Shown one piece after another: positions 1-5,905 of a DNA stretch of 5,906 bases. The notes under the pieces are model-generated. The model saw nothing but the letters and a program-made list of their open reading frames with translations, did no database searches and was not told the origin of the DNA. The position numbers and the translations under genes are program-made. The stretch comes from Dehalococcoidia bacterium (GTDB taxonomy: Bacteria > Chloroflexota > Dehalococcoidia > Tepidiformales > Tepidiformaceae): positions 1 through 5,906 of the forward strand of contig SLAK01000439.1 of assembly GCA_007126855.1 (NCBI GenBank), in the 5' to 3' direction. Position 1 is the first letter of the stretch; the number at the start of each line of letters is the position of its first letter.

Positions 1-12
1 CCCTCCGCTACA

Positions 13-501
13 ATGGCGCGCGTGCGCCGACGACGCCCTCATCGCCTCGACACGCTTGCTTACACCAATACCGAGACCCAGTTTCATCTCACTTTCCGGG
101 CTCATCCGAGGTTCAACGAATGGCCCGCCCCTGTCCAGGATGCCATTTGGCGTGCGGTTCTCAACGAGCGAGCTCGTGGGAGCATTCACCTGTTTGCGGC
201 ATGCCTGATGCCGGATCACCTGCACATGCTCATTGCCCCGGTAACACGCGACATCATCGGCTTCGTCAACGGGTTCAAGACCTGGACTACTCGGGAGGCC
301 TGGCAAGCCGGCGTTCACGGTTCCATCTGGCAGCCAGGAATGTGGGATCGCGCCATTCGCGGCGAACGGGATTTCGACGAGGTGATGACGTACATCGCGC
401 GAAATCCCGTCGCGGCGGGGTTGGCCCAGGTTGAGACGGAGTGGCCATACACGTGGCTGTACTGGTGGGAGTCCGATGCGGATCCCGGCGGGAGACGCTA
501 G
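13..501 (+). CDS. REP-associated tyrosine transposase (RAYT), IS200-like Y1/HUH family
   Basis: This 162-aa protein has the hallmarks of the Y1_Tnp (HUH single-strand endonuclease) superfamily, in its domesticated REP-associated form. Visible motifs are a first strand QFHLTFRAH (residues 23-31), the metal-binding HUH-type motif MPDHLHMLI (H69 and H71), the conserved WQPGMWDRAIR block (106-116), and the nucleophile region with Y127 in YIARNPVAAGL. Known family members cut and join single-stranded DNA at REP-like palindromes through a 5'-phosphotyrosine link. The length fits the family. Only 12 bases precede the ATG and no ribosome binding site is seen. The frame stays open to base 1, so the true start could lie outside the window. 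Codon use is less C-ending than in the cassette to its right, which fits separate acquisition. The family call is firm; activity is inferred from the intact residues. Confidence 0.9.
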   Translation: MARVRRRRPHRLDTLAYTNTETQFHLTFRAHPRFNEWPAPVQDAIWRAVLNERARGSIHLFAACLMPDHLHMLIAPVTRDIIGFVNGFKTWTTREAWQAGVHGSIWQPGMWDRAIRGERDFDEVMTYIARNPVAAGLAQVETEWPYTWLYWWESDADPGGRR

Positions 502-511
502 CGCACTTTGT

Positions 512-529
512 GCGGCCACGGTGGGCCGC
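512..529. repeat. GC-rich palindrome just after the transposase stop
   Basis: A perfect 6-bp inverted repeat, GCGGCC and GGCCGC, is separated by a 6-base loop (ACGGTG) and begins 10 bases after the transposase stop codon. It could be a weak terminator hairpin without a T-tract, or a REP-like palindrome recognised by the adjacent transposase. One copy in the window cannot decide between these. Confidence 0.4.
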
Positions 530-563
530 GGCTCCGGAAACACCCCGTCCCTCATCCTCCCCC

Positions 564-598
564 AATCGACAATCGACAATCCCCAATCGACAATCCCC
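564..598 (+). repeat. Five-unit 7-bp tandem repeat (AATCSMC)
   Basis: Five consecutive 7-base units fill this stretch in the order A, A, B, A, B, where A is AATCGAC and B is AATCCCC. The array lies between the transposase and the VOC gene and ends 30 bases before its Shine-Dalgarno. Such short arrays change copy number by slippage. Whether this one is a regulatory spacer or neutral is not known. Confidence 0.8.
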
Positions 599-628
599 AT
601 GTGCTACCGTACGCCCACCACCTTCCCC

Positions 629-634
629 AGGAGG
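629..634 (+). promoter_or_regulatory. Ribosome binding site that fixes the VOC gene start
   Basis: A perfect AGGAGG sits 8 bases before the ATG at 643. It decides the start: an in-frame ATG at 508 would add 45 residues encoded by the low-complexity tandem repeat and has no comparable site. No convincing sigma-70 promoter was found in 502-628. Confidence 0.8.
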
Positions 635-642
635 CCCACCCC

Positions 643-1416
643 ATGTGGCTCCGGCTACGCCAGATCGCCCTCGTCGCTGAAAAGCTCGACCCCGTCGTCA
701 AAGACTTCAACAACGTCCTCGGCCTCGAAGTCGGCTACCGCGACCCCGGCGTCGGCCGCTTCGGCCTCGAAAACGTCCTCATCCCCATCGGTAACCAGCT
801 CCTCGAAATCGTCGCCCCCATCGAGGACAACACCGCGGGCGGTCGCTACCTCGAACGCCGCGGCGGCGACGGCGGCTACATGGTTATCACCCAGTGCGAC
901 GACCACGCACCCCGCCGCAAGCGCGTCGAAGAGCTCGGCATCCGCATCGTCAACCAGTTTGAGCGCGACGACTTCCGCAACATGCAGCTCCACCCCAAGG
1001 ACACCGGCGGCTCCTTCTTCGAAATCGACGAACAGATGGGCCCCAACGCCCACGACGACGACGGCCCCTGGGAGCCCGCCGGCGGCGACGTCTGGCGCGA
1101 ATTCAAGCGCACCCACCTCGTCACCGGCATCGCCGCCGCCGAAATGCAATGCGACGACCCCGCAGCCGTCGCCGCCCGCTGGTCCGAGATCGCCGAGATC
1201 CCCGTCGCCAAAGACGCCGCCGGCAACCCCGCCATCCAGCTCAAGGACGCCAGCCTCCGCTTCGTCCCCATCACCGACGGCCGCCCCGAAGGCCTCGGCG
1301 GCCTCGACCTCACCGTGGCCGACCGCCAGACCCTCCTGGCCAACGCCAAACAGCACGGCTGCTACCGCAGCGACGACCAGGTCTACATCTGTGGCATGAG
1401 GTTGAATCTCGTATGA
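643..1416 (+). CDS. Two-module VOC (glyoxalase/bleomycin-resistance-like) family protein
   Basis: This 257-aa protein is predicted cytosolic. Residues 1-130 form a vicinal-oxygen-chelate module: an LRQIALVAEKLDPVVKDF strand-helix start, LLEIVAP (53-59), then LHPKDTGGSFFEID (116-129), which resembles the closing strands of methylmalonyl-CoA epimerase. Residues 155-257 look like a second module ending in a GGLDLTVADR block and YICGMRL. By hand alignment the metal ligands are only partly kept: E55 and E127 are present, but Gln (Q7) replaces the usual first His, and Y79/M80 stand where the second module of epimerases has His. Metal-dependent chemistry is therefore uncertain. The stop overlaps the next gene's start (ATGA), which indicates translational coupling with the crotonase-family gene. 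A role in CoA-ester or aromatic catabolism is inferred from context only. Confidence 0.82.
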   Translation: MWLRLRQIALVAEKLDPVVKDFNNVLGLEVGYRDPGVGRFGLENVLIPIGNQLLEIVAPIEDNTAGGRYLERRGGDGGYMVITQCDDHAPRRKRVEELGIRIVNQFERDDFRNMQLHPKDTGGSFFEIDEQMGPNAHDDDGPWEPAGGDVWREFKRTHLVTGIAAAEMQCDDPAAVAARWSEIAEIPVAKDAAGNPAIQLKDASLRFVPITDGRPEGLGGLDLTVADRQTLLANAKQHGCYRSDDQVYICGMRLNLV

Positions 1417-2222
1417 CCGACTACACCGACATCCAGTACGAAGTAAACGACCCCGTCGCACTCATCCGGCTCAACCGACCGGAAAAGCTCAACGCCCTCA
1501 CCTACCACACCCTGGGCGAGATGCGCGACGCCGTGAACACCGCAACCAACGACCCCGCCGTCGTCGGCATCGTCATCACCGGCAACGGCCGCGGCTTCTG
1601 CTCCGGCCTCGATGCGCAAACTCTCACCGAAGTCACCTCCTCCGGCGGCGCTGGCCGCCGCGAAGCCCAGGACCCCAACGAAGTCCCGGGCATGTTCACC
1701 TACCTGCTCGACGTGCCCAAGCCCGTCATCGCCGCCGTCAACGGCGTCGCCGCCGGCGGCGGGCTCGTCCTGGCCACCATGTCCGATATCCGCATCGCCT
1801 CCACCGCCGCCAGCTTCGTCACCATCTTCCTGAAGCGCGGCCTCATCGCCGAGCACGGCACCTCCTGGATCCTCCCGCGCATGACCACCCCCGGCCGCGC
1901 CCTCGACCTTCTCTGGCGCAGCGAACGCATCGACGCCCAGCAGGCCCACGAGCTCGGCATCGTCGAATTCCTCGCCGAACCCGACGACCTGCTCGATCGC
2001 GCCCGCGGCTACATCGAAGAGCTCGCCGCCTCCAGCGCGCCGCTCACCATCGCCGACACCAAGCGCCTCGTCTATAACCACCTCGGGGTTGGCTACCGCG
2101 AAGCGCTGCGCGAAGCCGACAAAGTCCAGTGGGATGCCGTCGCCCGCCCCGACGCCACCGAAGGCGCCCAGGCCCTGGTCGAAAAGCGCCAGCCAAACTT
2201 CCGCCGCCTCGGCGCCGAGTAA
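1413..2222 (+). CDS. Enoyl-CoA hydratase/isomerase (crotonase) family protein
   Basis: This 269-aa protein has typical crotonase length. It shows NRPEKLNAL (21-29), the first oxyanion-hole segment GFCSGLDA (61-68), the second NGVAAGGGLVLATMSDIRIAS (110-130, split around the GGG), and the C-terminal EGAQALVEKRQPNF (250-263). The family binds acyl-CoA and stabilises a thioester enolate. Aligned by hand with rat mitochondrial hydratase, the two catalytic glutamates (E144, E164) are replaced by V119 and F139. An acid, E147 in GLIAEHGTSWILPR, falls where PaaG-type isomerases carry the Asp of their PDSG motif. A plain hydratase is thus unlikely; an isomerase or other crotonase reaction is more plausible. 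The start at 1413 overlaps the VOC stop by 4 bp. An upstream in-frame ATG at 1149 lies inside the VOC gene and encodes an arginine/proline-rich shadow, so it is rejected. Confidence 0.9.
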   Translation: MTDYTDIQYEVNDPVALIRLNRPEKLNALTYHTLGEMRDAVNTATNDPAVVGIVITGNGRGFCSGLDAQTLTEVTSSGGAGRREAQDPNEVPGMFTYLLDVPKPVIAAVNGVAAGGGLVLATMSDIRIASTAASFVTIFLKRGLIAEHGTSWILPRMTTPGRALDLLWRSERIDAQQAHELGIVEFLAEPDDLLDRARGYIEELAASSAPLTIADTKRLVYNHLGVGYREALREADKVQWDAVARPDATEGAQALVEKRQPNFRRLGAE

Positions 2223-2229
2223 CGCCGGA

Positions 2230-2235
2230 AGGAGG
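2230..2235 (+). promoter_or_regulatory. Ribosome binding site of the LLM oxidoreductase gene
   Basis: AGGAGG, embedded in GGAAGGAGGAG, lies 8 bases before the ATG at 2244. It fits within the 21-base gap after the crotonase stop, so the three genes very likely share one transcript while this one can start translation independently. Confidence 0.8.
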
Positions 2236-2243
2236 AGCCGCCC

Positions 2244-3299
2244 ATGGTGCAAGTGTGGACGAACGGCGTCGGCATCCCCGGCGCCGCAGTGCGCCGCGCG
2301 ACCGACGTCGAAGCCGCCGGCTTCGACGGCATGACCGTCGTCGATTCCCAGAACCTCTCCGGCGACCCCTATGTCGCCCTTGCCTTGGCCGCCAAAGCCA
2401 CCGAGCGGCTCCTCCTGGCCACCGGCGTCACCAATCCTTACACGCGCCATCCCGCCGTCACCGCCTCATCCATCGCCACCGTCCAGGCTGAATCCGTCGG
2501 GCGCGCCATGCTTGGCATCGGCCGCGGCGACTCCGCCCTGGCCCACCTGGGCCGCGCCCCCGTTTCCGTCCGCGAATTCGAGGGCTACCTGCAGCGCGTC
2601 CAGGCCTACCTTCGCGGCGAAGAAGTCCCCTTCGAAGAAGGCGCCGACCTCGACCGCCTCCGCCTGGCCAACCAGCCCACCTCCAGCCGCATCGCCTGGA
2701 TTCGCCCAGGCAAGTACCCAAGAGTCCCCGTCGATGTCGCAGCCACCGGGCCAAAGGTCATCCAGGCCGCGGCGCGCCATGCCGACCGCATCACCTTCGC
2801 CCTGGGCGCCGACCCCGAACGCATCCGCTGGGGCATCGACACCGCCCGCGAAGCCCGGGACGCAGCCGGCCTCAACCCTGCCATGCCCTTCGGCGCCTAC
2901 GTCAACGTCGTCGTCCACGACGACCCCGAAGAGGCCCGCCGCATCGGCGAAGGCGGCATCTCCCTCTTCACCCGCTTTTCCGCCATGCATGGAACGGCCG
3001 TCGGCCCCACCTCGGCGGAAGACCGCGCCGTCTTCGAAGCCGTCCACGATGCCTACGACATGACCTCTCACAGCTTCGCCGGCAGCCCGCAGGCGCAACA
3101 CCTCGCCGGCGAATTCGCGGAGCGCTTCGCCATCCTTGGCCCCGCTTCCTACTGCATCGAAAGACTGGGCAAGCTCGTCGAACTCGGCCTCGACCGGCTC
3201 GTCATCGTCGGCCCCTCCGCCGGCGCCGACCCCGCGCTCGCTCGCGAAGCCGAATCCCGCTTCGCCGCGGAAGTCCTGCCGACGCTTCACCGTCTGTAA
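2244..3299 (+). CDS. LLM class flavin/F420-dependent oxidoreductase
   Basis: This 351-aa protein is of the luciferase-like (bacterial luciferase / methylenetetrahydromethanopterin reductase) TIM-barrel family, predicted cytosolic. Visible family marks are VEAAGFDGMTVVDS (22-35), LLLATGVTNPYTRHPA (56-71), MLGIGRGDSALAHLG (89-103), the cofactor-phosphate region VAATGPKVIQAAARHADRI (165-183) and a terminal GLDRLVIVGPS (315-325). Family members use FMN or coenzyme F420 for hydride transfer or oxygenation. The NPYTRHP segment resembles F420-using methylenetetrahydromethanopterin-reductase-like members, but the cofactor cannot be assigned by eye. It is the last gene of the cassette, so it may supply the redox step for the VOC and crotonase proteins. 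The length is normal and no frameshift is seen. Confidence 0.9.
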   Translation: MVQVWTNGVGIPGAAVRRATDVEAAGFDGMTVVDSQNLSGDPYVALALAAKATERLLLATGVTNPYTRHPAVTASSIATVQAESVGRAMLGIGRGDSALAHLGRAPVSVREFEGYLQRVQAYLRGEEVPFEEGADLDRLRLANQPTSSRIAWIRPGKYPRVPVDVAATGPKVIQAAARHADRITFALGADPERIRWGIDTAREARDAAGLNPAMPFGAYVNVVVHDDPEEARRIGEGGISLFTRFSAMHGTAVGPTSAEDRAVFEAVHDAYDMTSHSFAGSPQAQHLAGEFAERFAILGPASYCIERLGKLVELGLDRLVIVGPSAGADPALAREAESRFAAEVLPTLHRL

Positions 3300-3322
3300 G
3301 CGGCCGAGCCTTGCGCTCTCCC

Positions 3323-3335
3323 GAGTCGGCGACTC
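3323..3335. terminator. Weak hairpin in the convergent intergenic gap
   Basis: GAGTC-GGC-GACTC is a perfect 5-bp stem with a 3-base loop, 24 bases after the oxidoreductase stop. No T-run follows on either strand, so intrinsic termination is doubtful. The convergent position between two operons is the main argument for a terminator role. Confidence 0.3.
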
Positions 3336-3349
3336 ATAACCTCGAGCGT

Positions 3350-3375
3350 GCCCCGCTCCCGGAAGAATGAGGGGC
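3350..3375. terminator. Second hairpin abutting the DppC stop
   Basis: GCCCC at 3350-3354 pairs with GGGGC at 3371-3375. Allowing a 2-base bulge, the stem extends to 7 bp by pairing CTC (3356-3358) with GAG (3369-3371). It directly follows the leftward permease stop codon. It lacks a U-tract, so the assignment is tentative. Confidence 0.3.
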
Positions 3376-4329
3376 CTATGCCCCCGTCCGCAGCCGCGGG
3401 TCCAGGAGGTCGCGCAGCGCGTCACCAAGCATGTTGAAAGCAAACACCACCATGCTCAGCGCCAGCCCCGGGAAGAATGCCAACCACCAGGCGCCCTGGC
3501 CAAGCTGGACGCGGGCCTGGTTCAGCATGTTCCCCCAGGTCGGCAGGTCGGGCGGCGCGCCCAGGCCGAGGAAGCTCAGCGTCGCCTCGATCAGGATGGC
3601 GTTGCCGATATTCAGCGTAGCCAACGTGATCAGCGGCGCCATCACGTTCGGCATCACGTGCTTGAAGATCATCCGCGTATGCCCGGCTCCCGTCGCGCGC
3701 GCCGCCTCCATGTAGGTCAGCGCCGCAACGGTCAACACCGCGCTGCGCACCACACGCGACTGCCCCACGCCGAACAAAATGCCGAGCGCGATGCAGAACA
3801 ACACGTTCGTTGTCTGCCACACACCGGACGTCGGCAACCCTGGAGCGTCCCAGCCCATGAACATCGCGCCCACCGCGATAAGGAACACCAACGCCGGGAA
3901 CGCTAAGAACGCGTCCACCAGCCGCTGCGACAGCAGGTCAAACAAGCCTCCGAAATAGCCGCTGACGAGCCCGATCAGTAGCGAAATCACCGCCGCGATA
4001 GCGACAGCCAGCCCGCTGATGATCACGGACACCCGGGCGCCATGGATTACGCGGCTGAAAATATCCCTTCCAAGCGGGTCGGTGCCCATCAAGTTGCTCA
4101 TCGTGGGCCCTTCGAGCCGGGGGCCCGCCCGCAACTCCGTTGGATCGTTCGGCGCGATCGTCGGGCCGGCAACCGCCATCACCAGGAACACCACCGCGAT
4201 AACGAGCCCGATCAGCCCCAGCGGCTTCTCCTTGATGAGCCGGCGCAGCACATCGACGTAAAACGGAAGAGGCTTCTTCCGCATTTGTTCGACAGATGTC
4301 TCGCCCAGTGTGCCCGCAGCCTGACTCAT
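3376..4329 (-). CDS. ABC transporter permease, DppC/OppC type (dipeptide/oligopeptide/nickel family)
   Basis: This 317-aa integral membrane protein has the usual DppC length. A cytoplasmic N-terminus with the OppC_N-type stretch (about 20-60, first membrane segment about 36-55) is followed by the signature GTDPLGRDIFSRVIHGAR (82-99). Further hydrophobic segments lie near 99-122, 139-157, 175-190, 231-250 and 280-300. The EAA loop that docks on the ATPase is EAARATGAGHTRMIFKHVMP (208-227), followed by IEATLSFLGLGAPPDLPTWG (247-266). The protein ends in the typical LLDPRLR. It pairs with the DppB-like protein to form the transmembrane channel. AAAGGAA lies 7 bases before the ATG. It is the second gene of a leftward pair, 30 bp after the DppB-like stop. 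The family is clear; the substrate (peptide, nickel, sugar oligomer or other) cannot be told from the permease. Confidence 0.94.
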   Translation of the reverse strand: MSQAAGTLGETSVEQMRKKPLPFYVDVLRRLIKEKPLGLIGLVIAVVFLVMAVAGPTIAPNDPTELRAGPRLEGPTMSNLMGTDPLGRDIFSRVIHGARVSVIISGLAVAIAAVISLLIGLVSGYFGGLFDLLSQRLVDAFLAFPALVFLIAVGAMFMGWDAPGLPTSGVWQTTNVLFCIALGILFGVGQSRVVRSAVLTVAALTYMEAARATGAGHTRMIFKHVMPNVMAPLITLATLNIGNAILIEATLSFLGLGAPPDLPTWGNMLNQARVQLGQGAWWLAFFPGLALSMVVFAFNMLGDALRDLLDPRLRTGA

Positions 4330-4359
4330 GGCCTGGTTCCTTTCCCCTTCACTACGTCG

Positions 4360-5310
4360 CTACGAATACCGGATGCGCGGGTCGAGCACTCCATAGAGCA
4401 CGTCGACAATCAGGTTCACCAGCACAACGACGATCGCCAGCACGATAACCACGCCCTGGACCGACGGGTAATCGCGGTTGAAGACCGCCTGGATGAAGTA
4501 CCGCCCCACACCGGGCATGTTGAAGATCGATTCGAGAATGATCGTCCCACCGATCGCCACCGACACCTGCAGGCCGATGATCGTCAGCACCGGGATCATC
4601 GCATTCTTCAACGCGTGGCGCGTGATCACCACCCGCTCACGCAAGCCCTTCGACCACGCAGTCCGGATGTAGTCCTGCCGCAACACCTCCAGCATCATCG
4701 TCCGCGTCATACGCATCACGCCCGCCGCGAGGTTGATGCCCAGCAGCAGCGCCGGCCAGAAGAAATAGTAGATATGGTCCCACGGACCGTCTCCCCAAGA
4801 CTTGTACGATAAGGGCGGGGTCCAACCAAACCACATCTGCGGAAAAATAATCAGGAACAGCGCGGTAACGAAGTACGGCACGGAAAGCCCCAGGATCGCG
4901 AAGCTCCGGCCAAAGTAATCCCCCCAGGTGTCCTGCCGTATCGCCGCATAGACGCCGATCGGGATCGCAATGATCAGCCCGAGGATGATCGTGTAGAGCG
5001 CGAACTCCAGCGTCACCGGCAGGCGCCGCCGCAATTCGTCCGATACCGCGCGGCGCGTCCACGGCGATTCACCCAGGTCGCCCCGGAGAACCTCGCCCAT
5101 GTAGATCGCAAACTGGACCGGGATTGGTTTGTCCAACCCGAGCTGCTCTTCTAGCTGCGCCCGGTATGTCTCATCTGCATAGGGGTTCTCCGCCATGATC
5201 AATTCGACCACGTCCCCCGGGACGAGGCGCAGCATCATGAACGTTGCAAATAGGACGAGCAGGATAGTCGGCACCGCAAGGAGTAAGCGTCGAATGATGT
5301 ATTGCGTCAT
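4360..5310 (-). CDS. ABC transporter permease, DppB/OppB type (dipeptide/oligopeptide/nickel family)
   Basis: This 316-aa integral membrane protein is of standard DppB length. The N-terminal MTQYIIRRLLLAVPTILLVL is the characteristic first membrane segment, followed by LRLVPGD (27-33), a periplasmic stretch with LGLDKPIPVQF (57-67) and GDLGES (77-82). Hydrophobic segments lie near 101-121, 135-157, 183-198, 240-260 and 285-306. The EAA loop is LRQDYIRTAWSKGLRERVV (210-228), and ESIFNMPGVGRY (260-271) and the end GVLDPRIRYS are family hallmarks. GAGGGGAG lies 7 bases before the ATG. It is the first visible gene of the leftward permease pair and forms the heterodimeric channel with the DppC-like protein. 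No ATP-binding or solute-binding gene lies within the 596 bp upstream. Confidence 0.94.
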   Translation of the reverse strand: MTQYIIRRLLLAVPTILLVLFATFMMLRLVPGDVVELIMAENPYADETYRAQLEEQLGLDKPIPVQFAIYMGEVLRGDLGESPWTRRAVSDELRRRLPVTLEFALYTIILGLIIAIPIGVYAAIRQDTWGDYFGRSFAILGLSVPYFVTALFLIIFPQMWFGWTPPLSYKSWGDGPWDHIYYFFWPALLLGINLAAGVMRMTRTMMLEVLRQDYIRTAWSKGLRERVVITRHALKNAMIPVLTIIGLQVSVAIGGTIILESIFNMPGVGRYFIQAVFNRDYPSVQGVVIVLAIVVVLVNLIVDVLYGVLDPRIRYS

Positions 5311-5374
5311 TGCTTTGCTCCCCTCAGCTGCGGCATTTCCTGCTTCCCTTCCAACGGATCCTGTCTATCGCCTG

Positions 5375-5530
5375 CTATGAGCGTCCTTTATGCGTCCTGG
5401 AGCCATAGTTGGTCAAGTCTCCGGTCGCATGAAGACCGTTGTTGCCGGGCCGGTGCCTCCGCCATAGCGATCTCAAGCCATAGTTGCTGAGAGTATGGGG
5501 GAACTTCATCGAAAAATCGAGCACGGCCAT
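5375..5530 (-). CDS. Small hypothetical ORF (51 aa) in the permease leader, possibly a gene remnant
   Basis: A 51-codon frame lies on the same strand as the permeases, ending 64 bp before the DppB-like start. AAAGGAGG (5535-5542) is a strong Shine-Dalgarno but only 4 bases from the ATG; a second ATG lies at codon 8. The peptide reads MKFPHTLSNYG from that second start and contains two related blocks, LSNYGLRS (14-21) and LTNYGSRT (39-46), 25 residues apart and encoded by an 11-bp DNA repeat. The MKF...NYG opening resembles N-termini of LLM-class oxidoreductases, so a decayed gene start is one reading; a leader peptide or chance are others. No membrane segment or known domain is visible. Confidence 0.35.
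   Translation of the reverse strand: MAVLDFSMKFPHTLSNYGLRSLWRRHRPGNNGLHATGDLTNYGSRTHKGRS
5401..5486. repeat. 11-bp direct repeat pair, 75 bp apart
   Basis: AGCCATAGTTG occurs at 5401-5411 and again at 5476-5486 (CAACTATGGCT on the minus strand). The 75-bp offset keeps both in the same frame of the small ORF, where both encode Asn-Tyr-Gly. An 11-bp repeat within 600 bp is mildly unlikely by chance. It may be an internal duplication or a pair of binding sites. Confidence 0.55.
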
Positions 5531-5710
5531 CCGGCCTCCTTTCAGCACCGCCTGCTGGCGCTTGTCCGGGCACCACGCCCCATCGTCCGCAACCTCAGGT
5601 CAACCACTAGCCGGGTCCCCCTCGCGTGGCCCGGATCCTCCCTCGTGCTTCCTGCGCGCCTCGGGGCGAGTCACAGTTGCCCGCTTCGAGGACCCAGGAG
5701 CACCGCGCAT

Positions 5711-5725
5711 CAGACACGATGTCTG
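5711..5725. promoter_or_regulatory. Perfect palindrome, possible operator
   Basis: CAGACA-CGA-TGTCTG is a perfect 6-bp inverted repeat with a 3-base centre. On the permease strand it falls just after the predicted transcription start of the candidate promoter at 5737-5765, the usual place for a repressor site. It could equally form a small RNA hairpin at the 5' end of the leader. Confidence 0.4.
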
Positions 5726-5736
5726 GTGCCGCGCAC

Positions 5737-5765
5737 AGATTAGAGAGCTGGACACAACAGGTCAA
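5737..5765 (-). promoter_or_regulatory. Candidate sigma-70-type promoter for the permease operon
   Basis: On the minus strand TTGACC (5760-5765, 5 of 6 matches to the -35 consensus) is followed after 17 bases by TAATCT (5737-5742). An overlapping TCTAAT (5739-5744) matches the -10 consensus better (5 of 6) but at 15-bp spacing. Transcription would begin near 5730, giving a leader of about 420 bases before the DppB-like start. Prediction is by eye only. Confidence 0.35.
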
Positions 5766-5819
5766 CGCAAAAGCGAAACCCTTGCGCATGTATGGATAAA
5801 GCTTGCCGTTACTTGCCTG

Positions 5820-5875
5820 GCGACCGCCCCAATCCAGGGCGCCGGCGGAGCTGCCCTGGCCCTCGAAACGGTCGC
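5820..5875. repeat. Nested inverted repeats (stem within a stem)
   Basis: The outer 7-bp stem is GCGACCG (5820-5826) with CGGTCGC (5869-5875). The inner perfect 7-bp stem is CCAGGGC (5834-5840) with GCCCTGG (5853-5859) around a 12-base loop. Together they could fold into one extended hairpin of 56 bases in RNA or single-stranded DNA. Confidence 0.45.
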
Positions 5876-5905
5876 GGCCGGCGCCGTTGCAGCGGCGCCG
5901 GCCGC
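5874..5905. repeat. Perfect 13-bp GC-only inverted repeat at the right edge
   Basis: GCGGCCGGCGCCG (5874-5886) and CGGCGCCGGCCGC (5893-5905) are exact reverse complements around the 6-base loop TTGCAG, giving a very stable hairpin. It could end a gene lying to the right on the minus strand or one entering from the left. No T-tract is seen on the minus-strand side, and the plus-strand side is cut off by the window edge. Its left arm shares two bases with the outer stem at 5869-5875. Confidence 0.6.

Noticed and set aside
508..642. N-terminal extension of the VOC protein from an ATG at 508
   Set aside because: The extension encodes the 7-bp tandem repeat as low-complexity peptide and lacks a good ribosome binding site; AGGAGG is placed correctly for 643.
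655..3443. Three long leftward open frames (655-1461, 1383-2450, 2466-3443) nearly tiling the antisense of the cassette
   Set aside because: They are Gly/Ala/Asp/Val-rich low-complexity translations mirroring the C-ending codon bias of the plus-strand genes. They lack recognisable motifs, and the plus strand carries clear family motifs throughout.
5495..5743. 82-codon rightward ORF in the permease leader
   Set aside because: There is no ribosome binding site of note, the composition is low in information, it shows no recognised motif, and it lies opposite the better-supported leftward elements.
5596..5766. 9-bp repeat CAGGTCAAC at 5596-5604 and 5758-5766, as a possible second promoter or binding-site pair
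   Set aside because: A 9-bp repeat is expected about by chance in 600 bp, and no -10-like sequence lies at the right distance from the 5598-5603 copy.
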